A stretch of DNA of 7,101 nucleotides from assembly GCA_000436695.1 (NCBI GenBank), contig HF992511.1, positions 1-7,101 on the forward strand. The letters run 5' to 3'. The notes below the pieces were generated by a model. That model saw nothing but the letters and a program-made list of their open reading frames with translations, did not search any database and was not told the origin of the DNA. Positions 1-5,790 of this stretch are shown here, in pieces. Position 1 is the first letter of the stretch; each line of letters begins with the position of its first letter. Position numbers and translations under genes: made by a program. Source of the DNA: Prevotella sp. CAG:1185. GTDB lineage: Bacteria > Bacteroidota > Bacteroidia > Bacteroidales > Bacteroidaceae.

Positions 1-496
1 CATATACGTTTTTATTTGCTTCCGGCAAAACCAAAAGCAATTTCTTGCCGTCAACTTTAAGATTTTTAGTAATATTTACAAAATCTTTAGTCTTTGGAGC
101 CTCTAAATTGAAATCTTCAACTACAACGATAGCATTTTCCTGAGCCTTGTAAGACAGCGCGCTCTTACGAGCCAGAGCCTTAACTTTGAGGTTCAGTTTG
201 AAGCTGTAGTCACGTGGCTTAGGTCCGAATACGCGACCACCACCTACGAGCACCGGAGAATTGATATCACCGCGACGAGCACCGCCACCACCTTTCTGGC
301 GACCAAGTTTGCGTGTAGAACCAGCATGCTCACTTCTTTCCTTAGCTTTAGCTGTTCCCTGACGCTGTGCAGCCATATAGCGCTTAACGTCAAGATAAAG
401 AACGTGGTCGTTTGGTTCAATTCCGAAGATAGATTCGTTTAACGTAACCTTTCTTCCAGTGTTCTCACCTTTGATATTTAATACGTTAATTTCCAT
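1..496 (-). CDS. rplD: 50S ribosomal protein L4, 3' end outside the window
   Basis: The first 165 codons of L4 are present; the family usually runs to about 205 residues, so roughly the last fifth lies beyond the window edge. L4 binds 23S rRNA domain I early in 50S assembly and lines the peptide exit tunnel. The translation starts MEINVLNIKGENTGRKV. The basic tunnel loop spans about residues 43-95, with RQKGGGGARRGD near 66-77 followed by INSP and GGGRVFGPKPRDY. The lysine of the QKG motif, near the macrolide-resistance position of E. coli L4, is unchanged. The ATG at 496-494 shares its A with the last base of the rplC TAA stop, so translation is probably coupled to rplC. In E. coli L4 also represses the S10 operon; whether it does so here is not visible. 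The reading frame is open to position 1 with no defect. Confidence 0.96.
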   Translation of the reverse strand, partial: MEINVLNIKGENTGRKVTLNESIFGIEPNDHVLYLDVKRYMAAQRQGTAKAKERSEHAGSTRKLGRQKGGGGARRGDINSPVLVGGGRVFGPKPRDYSFKLNLKVKALARKSALSYKAQENAIVVVEDFNLEAPKTKDFVNITKNLKVDGKKLLLVLPEANKNVY

Positions 497-1110
497 TATT
501 TCTGAATTAAAACGGTTGAACCTTTGCAACCAGCAACACTACCCTTCACCAAGATGAGGTTATGCTCCGGTATTACTTTTAACACTTTGAGGTTTTGAGT
601 TGTAACTCTGTCACCACCCATCTGTCCGGCCATACGCATTCCTTTGAACACTTTAGCAGGATAAGAACAAGCACCGATAGATCCCGGCTTGCGTGCGCGG
701 TCGTCCTGACCGTGTGTGCTCTGTCCTACACCACCGAATCCGTGACGCTTCATTACACCCTGGAAACCTTTACCCTTTGAGGTACCAACAACATCAACGA
801 ATGTTGCATCGTTGAAAATATCAACCGTGATAATGTCTCCGAGGTTATATTCCTCATCAAACTTGAACTCGGCCAAGTGTCTCTTAGGTGTTGTTCCGGC
901 TTTCTTGAATGTTCCCATAAGAGGTTTTGAGGTGTTCTTTTCCTTAGCCTCACCAAAACCGAGCTGTACGGCTTTGTAACCATCTTTTTCAACAGTCTTA
1001 ACCTGAGTTACAACACAAGGACCAGCTTCGATAACAGTGCACGGTACATTCTTACCGTCGGCACTGAAAACGGATGTCATTCCGATTTTTCTTCCTATTA
1101 ATCCTGGCAT
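496..1110 (-). CDS. rplC: 50S ribosomal protein L3
   Basis: This 204-residue protein is L3, an early 50S assembly protein that binds near the 3' end of 23S rRNA and sends a loop towards the peptidyl transferase centre. Seen directly: the N-terminus MPGLIGRKIGMTSVF, the family signature GTSKGKGFQGVMKRHGFGG at about residues 109-127, and the loop KPGSIGACSYPAKVFKGMRMAGQMGG at about 141-166. Length is normal for the family (about 205-210). The E. coli glutamine methylated by PrmB (SIGQ) is replaced by Ala147 (SIGA), which I believe is usual in this phylum. The start is preceded by an A/T-only 23-nt spacer after rpsJ, with no Shine-Dalgarno motif. The TAA stop overlaps the rplD start by one base. 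Confidence 0.98.
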   Translation of the reverse strand: MPGLIGRKIGMTSVFSADGKNVPCTVIEAGPCVVTQVKTVEKDGYKAVQLGFGEAKEKNTSKPLMGTFKKAGTTPKRHLAEFKFDEEYNLGDIITVDIFNDATFVDVVGTSKGKGFQGVMKRHGFGGVGQSTHGQDDRARKPGSIGACSYPAKVFKGMRMAGQMGGDRVTTQNLKVLKVIPEHNLILVKGSVAGCKGSTVLIQK

Positions 1111-1133
1111 TTCAATTAATATTAAAAATTAAA

Positions 1134-1439
1134 CTATACTTTTATTTCTACTTCTACACCGCTAGGCAATTCGAGTTTCATCAGAGCGTCTACTGTCTTT
1201 GCTGTTGAGCTGTAGATGTCGATAAGACGCTTGTAGTCGCTGAGCTGGAACTGCTCACGAGACTTCTTGTTTACGAATGTACTACGGTTAACTGTGTAAA
1301 TACGCTTGTGAGTTGGCAATGGAATAGGACCGCTAACGATAGCGCCTGTAGCCTTCACAGCCTTTACGATTTTCTCTGCTGACTTGTCAACCAATTTGTG
1401 GTCGTAAGATTTCAGCTTAATTCTGATTTTCTGACTCAT
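1134..1439 (-). CDS. rpsJ: 30S ribosomal protein S10
   Basis: This 101-residue protein is S10, a 30S head protein that also acts as NusE in transcription antitermination complexes in bacteria where this has been studied. The sequence runs MSQKIRIKLKSYDHKLVD at the N-terminus, then GPIPLPTHKRIYTVNRSTFVNKKSREQF at about 37-64, then YKRLIDIYSST and the C-terminal LPSGVEVEIKV. Length matches the family (about 101-105). The stretch RSTFVNKKSREQF occupies the position of the RSPHVNKDSREQF-type loop of proteobacterial S10. The gene opens the S10-operon part of the cluster, 103 nt after fusA in a spacer with a hairpin, and lies 23 nt ahead of rplC. No promoter box is visible in front of it, so it is probably read from the rpsL promoter. 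Confidence 0.98.
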   Translation of the reverse strand: MSQKIRIKLKSYDHKLVDKSAEKIVKAVKATGAIVSGPIPLPTHKRIYTVNRSTFVNKKSREQFQLSDYKRLIDIYSSTAKTVDALMKLELPSGVEVEIKV

Positions 1440-1476
1440 TTTATTTTTTGATTAATAATTATCATTAAGAAGAGAA

Positions 1477-1517
1477 GAGGTACGCCCGTTAAGAGTCATT
1501 CGCTAACAAGACGCCTC
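1477..1517 (-). promoter_or_regulatory. Imperfect stem-loop in the fusA-rpsJ spacer
   Basis: In the mRNA sense (minus strand) three helices stack. GAGG (1517-1514) pairs with CCTC (1480-1477). CGTCT (1513-1509) pairs with GGGCG (1487-1483), including two G-U pairs. GTTA (1507-1504) pairs with TAAC (1491-1488). Bulges are a single U at 1508 and a UA at 1482-1481, and the apical loop is 12 nt. The hairpin ends 37 nt before the rpsJ ATG. No U-run follows, so it does not look like a terminator. A ribosomal-protein-binding or processing site is inferred from position only. Confidence 0.5.
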
Positions 1518-1542
1518 ATTCTCTTTATTTTATTAGTCTTGA

Positions 1543-3660
1543 TTATACAAGATCTGTACGTCCTTTAACTTCCTCAAGCACAGCCTTAGCGATTGAGCTT
1601 GATACAGGAGCGTGATGATCATACTCCATAGAGCTTGTTGCACGTCCAGAAGTGATTGTACGGAGAGCTGTTACATATCCGAACATCTCTGCCAGCGGAA
1701 CCATAGCCTTGATGATACGTGCACCGCTACGGGTCTCGTCCATACCTTCTACCTGGCCACGACGCTTGTTCAAGTCACCGATAACGTCACCCATGTTCTC
1801 CTCAGGTGTTACAACCTCAAGTTTCATGATAGGCTCCATCAGAACAGGACCTGCCTTAACACAAGCGTTCTTGTAAGCGTTGATGGCTGCAACCTCGAAT
1901 GACAACTGGTCAGAGTCAACCGGGTGGAACGAACCGTCGAGCAATGTAACTTTCAGGCTGTCCATAGGATATCCACCGAGAACACCATTCTTCATGGCAG
2001 ACTCAAAGCCCTTCTGTACTGAAGGAATGAACTCCTTAGGAATGTTACCGCCCTTAACCTCGTTGATGAACTGCAGACCGCCCTGCTTGAAGTCCTCATC
2101 AACAGGACCTACGTTAACGATAATGTCGGCGAACTTACCACGACCACCACTCTGCTTCTTGTAAACCTCGCGCAGATTGACTGTCTTGGTGATAGCCTCT
2201 TTATAGTTAACCTGAGGCTTACCCTGGTTACACTCAACCTTGAACTCTCTCTTCAGACGGTCAAGGATAATGTCAAGGTGAAGCTCACCCATACCAGAGA
2301 TAACTGTCTGACCGCTCTGCTCGTCTGTGTGAACAGTAAAGGTCGGGTCTTCCTCAGCCAGTTTTGCAAGTCCGATACCGAGCTTGTCAACGTCAGCCTG
2401 GCTCTTAGGCTCAACAGCGATACCGATAACAGGATCAGGGAATGTCATTGACTCGAGTACGATAGGATGTGCCTCGTCGCAAAGAGTATCACCAGTACGG
2501 ATATCCTTGAAACCAACACCGGCACCTATATCACCTGCGTCGATAACTTCCATAGGAACCTGCTTGTTAGAGTTCATCTGGAACAGACGGCTTACGCGCT
2601 CTTTCTTGCCTGAACGTGTATTGTATACATATGAGCCGGCCTCAACCTTACCTGAATAAACGCGGAAGAATACCAGACGGCCAACATACGGGTCAGTAGC
2701 AATCTTAAATGCAAGAGCAGATGTAGGCTCGTCCTCAGACGGCTTGCGGTCCTCTTCCTCACCAGTAACAGGGTTGGTACCAACGATGTTAGGAGTATCA
2801 ACAGGAGAAGGCAGGAATGCGCAAACATAGTCGAGCAGAGTCTGAACACCCTTGTTCTTGAATGAAGAACCACAGAGAACAGGAGTGCACTCCATAGCCA
2901 ATGTACCCTTACGGATAGCGGCGATAAGCTCTTCTTCAGTAATAGAGTTAGGATCCTCGAAATATTTCTCCATCAGGTTCTCGTCAAACTCAGCTGCGCT
3001 CTCGAGAAGTTTTCCTCTCCACTCTTCAGCCTCGTCCTTCAAGTCAGCAGGGATATCATCTACTTCATATTCGGCACCCATTGTCTCGTCATGCCAATAG
3101 ATAGCCTTCATCTTTATCAGGTCTACAAGTCCCTTGAATGTCTCTTCACTTCCGATAGGAACAACAAGAGAAACAGGGTTAGCGCCCAGCACTTCCTTCA
3201 TCTGACGGAGAACGTCGAAGTAGTCAGCACCAGAGCGGTCCATCTTGTTTACATAGCCAAGACGGGGAACATTATATTTGTCAGCCTGACGCCATACAGT
3301 CTCTGACTGAGGCTGTACACCACCAACGGCGCAGTATGTAGCAACAGCACCGTCAAGTACACGCAGAGAACGCTCAACCTCAGCAGTGAAGTCAACGTGT
3401 CCCGGAGTATCGATCAGGTTGATCTTAAACTGCTTGTTATTATAGTGCCAGTAGCAAGTGGTTGCAGCAGATGTGATAGTAATACCACGCTCCTGCTCCT
3501 GAGCCATCCAGTCCATTGTAGCGGCACCATCGTGAACCTCGCCAATCTTGTGAGTCTTACCTGTATAGAAAAGGATACGCTCAGAAGTTGTCGTCTTACC
3601 GGCATCGATGTGAGCCATAATACCGATATTGCGGGTCAAATGTAAATCTTGCTTTGCCAT
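1543..3660 (-). CDS. fusA: Elongation factor G
   Basis: This 705-residue protein is the translocase EF-G, a GTPase that moves tRNAs and mRNA through the ribosome and, with ribosome recycling factor, splits terminated ribosomes. All GTPase motifs are intact: P-loop AHIDAGKTT at residues 16-24, switch I RGITI with Thr61, DTPGHVD at 84-90, NKMD at 138-141, and GSSFKNKG at 264-271. Domains II-V follow, including the domain IV segment DGSFHPVDSDQLSFE and the C-terminal TSGRATSSMEYDHHAPV. Length is close to the usual 690-710. The intact GTPase set argues for the housekeeping enzyme rather than the EF-G2-type paralogues known in Bacteroides. It lies 23 nt after rpsG. An AGG sits 12-14 nt ahead of the ATG but is poorly placed for a Shine-Dalgarno. 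No tuf gene follows, unlike in the E. coli str operon. Confidence 0.99.
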   Translation of the reverse strand: MAKQDLHLTRNIGIMAHIDAGKTTTSERILFYTGKTHKIGEVHDGAATMDWMAQEQERGITITSAATTCYWHYNNKQFKINLIDTPGHVDFTAEVERSLRVLDGAVATYCAVGGVQPQSETVWRQADKYNVPRLGYVNKMDRSGADYFDVLRQMKEVLGANPVSLVVPIGSEETFKGLVDLIKMKAIYWHDETMGAEYEVDDIPADLKDEAEEWRGKLLESAAEFDENLMEKYFEDPNSITEEELIAAIRKGTLAMECTPVLCGSSFKNKGVQTLLDYVCAFLPSPVDTPNIVGTNPVTGEEEDRKPSEDEPTSALAFKIATDPYVGRLVFFRVYSGKVEAGSYVYNTRSGKKERVSRLFQMNSNKQVPMEVIDAGDIGAGVGFKDIRTGDTLCDEAHPIVLESMTFPDPVIGIAVEPKSQADVDKLGIGLAKLAEEDPTFTVHTDEQSGQTVISGMGELHLDIILDRLKREFKVECNQGKPQVNYKEAITKTVNLREVYKKQSGGRGKFADIIVNVGPVDEDFKQGGLQFINEVKGGNIPKEFIPSVQKGFESAMKNGVLGGYPMDSLKVTLLDGSFHPVDSDQLSFEVAAINAYKNACVKAGPVLMEPIMKLEVVTPEENMGDVIGDLNKRRGQVEGMDETRSGARIIKAMVPLAEMFGYVTALRTITSGRATSSMEYDHHAPVSSSIAKAVLEEVKGRTDLV

Positions 3661-3683
3661 GATTCTTTTTACCTGTCTATTAA

Positions 3684-4160
3684 TTAAAATCTGAAGTGAG
3701 CAAATGCACGGTTAGCCTCAGCCATGCGGTGCATATCCTCTTTACGCTTGAATGCGCCGCCCTGATTGTTATATGCGTCCATGATCTCAGCAGCCAGTTT
3801 GTCTGCCATAGTCTTTCCACCGCGTTTGCGTGCAAAGTTGATCATATTCTTCATAGAGATGCTCTCTTTACGGTCGGGACGGATTTCAGTAGGGACCTGG
3901 AATGTTGCACCACCGATACGACGGCTCTTAACCTCAACCTGAGGTGTGATATTGTCGAGGGCAGTCTTCCATATTTCGAGTGCAGACTTCTCCTCGTTAG
4001 CCATTTTCTCTTTTACTGTGTCTAATGCTTTGTAGAAAATCTCATAAGAAGTATTTTTCTTTCCATCATACATCAGATGGTTAACGAATTTTGAGACTTT
4101 CTGGTCATTGTAAACGGGATCCGGAAGGATCACACGCTTCTTTGGTTTTGCTTTTCTCAT
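3684..4160 (-). CDS. rpsG: 30S ribosomal protein S7
   Basis: This 158-residue protein is S7, the primary binder that starts assembly of the 30S head and contacts mRNA and tRNA at the E site. Visible family features are VILPDPVYNDQKVSKFVNHLMYDGKK near the N-terminus, the beta-hairpin region VEVKSRRIGGATFQVPTEIRP at about 75-95, ARKRGGKTMADKLA, and the C-terminal HRMAEANRAFAHFRF. Length is close to the 156-179 seen in E. coli strains. In E. coli, S7 represses its own operon by binding the rpsL-rpsG intercistronic mRNA. The equivalent spacer here is 143 nt and strongly structured (see 4191-4257), so similar control is plausible but unproven. The start is preceded by an A-rich segment without a Shine-Dalgarno. 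Confidence 0.98.
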   Translation of the reverse strand: MRKAKPKKRVILPDPVYNDQKVSKFVNHLMYDGKKNTSYEIFYKALDTVKEKMANEEKSALEIWKTALDNITPQVEVKSRRIGGATFQVPTEIRPDRKESISMKNMINFARKRGGKTMADKLAAEIMDAYNNQGGAFKRKEDMHRMAEANRAFAHFRF

Positions 4161-4190
4161 TTCTTTGTTTTGAAATTAATTCTGCATGGG

Positions 4191-4257
4191 GCTGTTCTCT
4201 TGTTCTTCAGCGTTCTCTCCAGAACTGCTTACTCAACCTTTATAACAATTCTCCAGC
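4191..4257 (-). promoter_or_regulatory. Structured rpsL-rpsG intercistronic mRNA, candidate S7 site
   Basis: In the mRNA sense, GCTG (4257-4254) pairs with CAGC (4194-4191). Next comes a symmetric internal loop with GAGAA on both strands (4253-4249 and 4199-4195). TTGTT (4248-4244) then pairs with AACAA (4204-4200). Enclosed is a second hairpin at 4229-4209: AGC, bulged A, GTTCT, loop GGAG, AGAAC, GCT, with 8 bp. No U-run follows, so it is not a terminator. It ends 30 nt ahead of the rpsG ATG. The location matches the S7 repressor site of the E. coli str mRNA (established there); identity here is inference. Confidence 0.55.
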
Positions 4258-4303
4258 AAAACGTTAATAAAATGTCAATTGTGTCCTTTTATTGGCTTAA
4301 TTA

Positions 4304-4684
4304 TTATTTCTTTGCCTTAGGACGTTTTGCGCCATACTTTGAACGGCGCTGTGTACGGTTGGCTACGCCGGCAGTATCAAGTGTTCCGCGAACGATGTGA
4401 TAACGTACACCAGGAAGGTCCTTAACACGACCACCACGTACAAGCACGATAGAGTGCTCCTGAAGGTTGTGTCCCTCTCCAGGTATGTAAGAGTTAACTT
4501 CCTTCTGGTTTGTCAAACGAACACGGGCAACTTTACGCATTGCCGAATTAGGTTTCTTAGGGGTTGTTGTGTAAACACGAACACAAACACCACGACGCTG
4601 AGGACATGAATCCAAAGCCGGTGATTTGCTCTTGTCAACAAGCGCCTTTCTACCTTTTCTTACCAATTGTTGAATTGTAGGCAT
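4304..4684 (-). CDS. rpsL: 30S ribosomal protein S12
   Basis: This 126-residue protein is S12, which sits at the decoding centre of the 30S subunit and controls tRNA selection accuracy. Seen directly: the N-terminus MPTIQQLVRKGRKAL, then CPQRRGVCVRVYTTTPKKPNSAMRK at about 27-51, EGHNLQEHSIVLVRGGRVKDLPGVRYH at about 70-96, and a lysine-rich end RPKAKK. Lys43, Lys88 and Pro91, where streptomycin-resistance substitutions commonly fall, are wild type, so no such resistance is predicted from S12. Asp89, the residue methylthiolated by RimO in E. coli, is present. The gene closes with tandem TAA TAA stops. It is the first gene of the ribosomal operon, following a TACCTTTG promoter box and a leader of about 80 nt. 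The A-rich sequence before the ATG has no Shine-Dalgarno. Confidence 0.98.
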   Translation of the reverse strand: MPTIQQLVRKGRKALVDKSKSPALDSCPQRRGVCVRVYTTTPKKPNSAMRKVARVRLTNQKEVNSYIPGEGHNLQEHSIVLVRGGRVKDLPGVRYHIVRGTLDTAGVANRTQRRSKYGAKRPKAKK

Positions 4685-4740
4685 TGTTGTTAAATTTTTA
4701 GTTATATATTTTGTTTTGTTATTTTCTTATAATTGTAATA

Positions 4741-4761
4741 TGGTCCATAGAACATAGACCA
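4741..4761 (-). promoter_or_regulatory. Hairpin at the 5' end of the rpsL transcript
   Basis: In the mRNA sense, GGTCTATG (4760-4753) and TATGGACC (4749-4742) form an 8-bp stem with two G-U pairs around a UUC loop. One more U-A pair (4761/4741) closes the base. If transcription starts about 7 nt after the TACCTTTG box, this hairpin lies within the first 30 nt of the transcript. It has no downstream U-run. A role in mRNA stability or regulation is inferred from position. Confidence 0.45.
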
Positions 4762-4771
4762 ATTTGGGCTG

Positions 4772-4802
4772 CAAAGGTAAGAATAATTCTTCAAATTACA
4801 TA
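4772..4802 (-). promoter_or_regulatory. Probable promoter of the rpsL operon
   Basis: TACCTTTG at 4779-4772 is a full match to the Bacteroidota -7 consensus TAnnTTTG. Nineteen bases upstream is TATG (4802-4799), a 3-of-4 match to the -33 TTTG. A perfect TTTG also sits only 12 nt upstream (4795-4792), too close for the usual spacing. The start site would fall near 4766, giving a leader of about 80 nt. The box lies just downstream of the terminator of the previous gene, so the operon appears separately initiated. Confidence 0.65.
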
Positions 4803-4818
4803 ATTATAAAGAAAGTAA

Positions 4819-4858
4819 AAAGCCTATATTGGCTTAATATTTGCACAATATAGGCTTT
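4819..4858 (-). terminator. Intrinsic terminator after the DUF3467 gene
   Basis: AAAGCCTATATT (4819-4830) and AATATAGGCTTT (4847-4858) form a perfect 12-bp inverted repeat around a 16-nt loop. Read on the minus strand, the stem runs into TTTTT-ACTTTC, an acceptable U-tract. It begins 74 nt after the DUF3467 stop and precedes the rpsL promoter. On the plus strand the tail (TTTATT) is weak, and no gene converges on it. Confidence 0.8.
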
Positions 4859-4932
4859 ATTAAAATAAATTAACCATAGAGCACATATTAAATGCACTAA
4901 TGGCCATGTTTCATTACTAACATAGACACTGA

Positions 4933-5253
4933 TTAGGCCTCACCTTTATTAATATGGAAAGGTGCTATTGTACCTTTCTCCTGCTGAGGTATCTTTATCG
5001 GTCCGAATGCGCTCTCATATCTTACGATATTGTCCTGAAGAGCCATAAGCAGGCGCTTTGCGTGCTCAGGAGCCAAAATCACACGTGATTTAACCGTTGC
5101 CTTTGGCACTCCCGGAAGAATGCGTGCAAAATCCAGTACGAAATCAGAACTTGAATGAGTTATAATAGCAAAGTTTGCATATTGTCCCTGTGATACGTCT
5201 ACGGGCAGGTCTATCTGAAGCTGGCCCGGGTTGTTATTGTTTTTGTTTTCCAT
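4933..5253 (-). CDS. DUF3467 domain protein, function unknown
   Basis: This 106-residue protein appears to belong to the DUF3467 family, for which I know no established function. After an Asn-rich, probably disordered start (MENKNNNNPGQ), the conserved core covers about residues 24-86. It includes YANFAIITHSSSDFVLDFAR, LPGVPKATVKSRVILAPEHAKR and a helix LLMALQDNIVRYESAFG. There is no signal peptide, membrane segment, cysteine cluster or obvious catalytic motif, so a small cytosolic protein is likely. Its own promoter box lies about 220 nt upstream and a strong terminator follows, making it a single-gene transcript. My recollection is that in related genomes this gene often sits between rpoC and rpsL, which would link it to transcription or translation; here trpS is upstream instead. 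The start is supported by the preceding A/T-rich leader and typical family length. Confidence 0.85.
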   Translation of the reverse strand: MENKNNNNPGQLQIDLPVDVSQGQYANFAIITHSSSDFVLDFARILPGVPKATVKSRVILAPEHAKRLLMALQDNIVRYESAFGPIKIPQQEKGTIAPFHINKGEA

Positions 5254-5299
5254 TGATTTGTATTATTATATTAATGTATAAAACTATATTCACGTTTCA

Positions 5300-5331
5300 G
5301 GCAGACTTTCCATTCTCTGTCCTTGTCTGCC
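5300..5331 (-). promoter_or_regulatory. Hairpin in the long DUF3467 leader
   Basis: GGCAGAC (5300-5306) and GTCTGCC (5325-5331) form a perfect 7-bp stem with an 18-nt loop. It lies about 47 nt before the DUF3467 ATG. CCTTGTC occurs twice nearby (5321-5327 and 5333-5339), which could allow alternative pairing. There is no U-run, so it is not a terminator. Function is unknown. Confidence 0.35.
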
Positions 5332-5471
5332 GCCTTGTCACGGACCAGTATGTCTGCACAGCGTCACTGATCATTCCCGCATCTCTTTAATGCAGCCGTC
5401 ATCACATAACACGACAATGCAATAATGCACCGTTTGAGCAAAATAAACAAACCTCCGTAAAGAAAGCAATG

Positions 5472-5501
5472 CAAAGATAAACGTTTTTGTCAAAAAAACA
5501 A
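5472..5501 (-). promoter_or_regulatory. Probable promoter of the DUF3467 gene
   Basis: TATCTTTG at 5479-5472 matches the Bacteroidota -7 consensus TAnnTTTG in full. A TTG (5501-5499) lies 19 nt upstream at the -33 position. A perfect TTTG is also present 11 nt upstream (5494-5491). The inferred start near 5466 gives an unusually long leader of about 210 nt before the ATG. Confidence 0.55.
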
Positions 5502-5713
5502 GCATCTGAACAAATAAATTTAGCTACAAACATATTAAATTTAGGTAATGTACAGACAACCATCACAAGCATCAGACACAAACATATATTGACTAAAACC
5601 GCAAAATTACAGAAGTTAAGCCCGAATAGAGCATCAGACTGTATATAGCTTATCTGTTTTGAGTATTCATACTTTCATCCGTCAGCTTATTACAGAAACC
5701 TGCATCACACAAA

Positions 5714-5746
5714 AGCCGCATATACCTATTGTCGGGATATGCGGCT
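5714..5746. terminator. Hairpin terminator downstream of trpS, possibly bidirectional
   Basis: AGCCGCATAT (5714-5723) and ATATGCGGCT (5737-5746) form a perfect 10-bp G+C-rich stem with a 13-nt loop. On the minus strand, the sense of trpS, a short TTTT follows, with an A7 run on the 5' side. On the plus strand the stem is followed after CG by seven T residues, a better U-tract. It starts 44 nt after the trpS stop, so ending trpS is the simplest role. Confidence 0.75.
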
Positions 5747-5790
5747 CGTTTTTTTATACTAAAATATGTTTTATGTACTACATCGGTCTC

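Larger units (their letters stand above)
5254..5790. other. 537-nt gene-free region between trpS and the DUF3467 gene
   Basis: No convincing protein gene is present on either strand. From right to left it holds the trpS terminator (5714-5746), an A/T-rich unassigned stretch of roughly 200 nt, a promoter box (5472-5479), and a DUF3467 leader of about 210 nt whose middle (about 5295-5400) looks richer in G+C than its flanks and contains hairpins. No tRNA fold or transposon end was recognised. Confidence 0.7.

Noticed and set aside
1543..3660. Possibility that the EF-G gene is a specialised GTP-independent paralogue
   Set aside because: All GTPase motifs are intact and the gene is in the str operon position of the housekeeping EF-G.
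4304..4684. Possible streptomycin-resistance allele of rpsL
   Set aside because: Lys43, Lys88 and Pro91 are all wild type.
5452..5456. GGAGG (minus strand) near the start of the DUF3467 leader, resembling a Shine-Dalgarno
   Set aside because: No ATG follows at suitable spacing, and this phylum rarely relies on Shine-Dalgarno pairing.
5602..5609. TAATTTTG on the minus strand as another -7 box upstream of the DUF3467 gene
   Set aside because: It fits TAnnTTTG but has no -33-like element at the usual distance; the box at 5472-5479 is better supported.
5568..5639. Direct repeat AGCATCAGAC at 5568-5577 and 5630-5639
   Set aside because: Ten bases repeated once within about 500 nt is not far from chance, and no other structure accompanies it.
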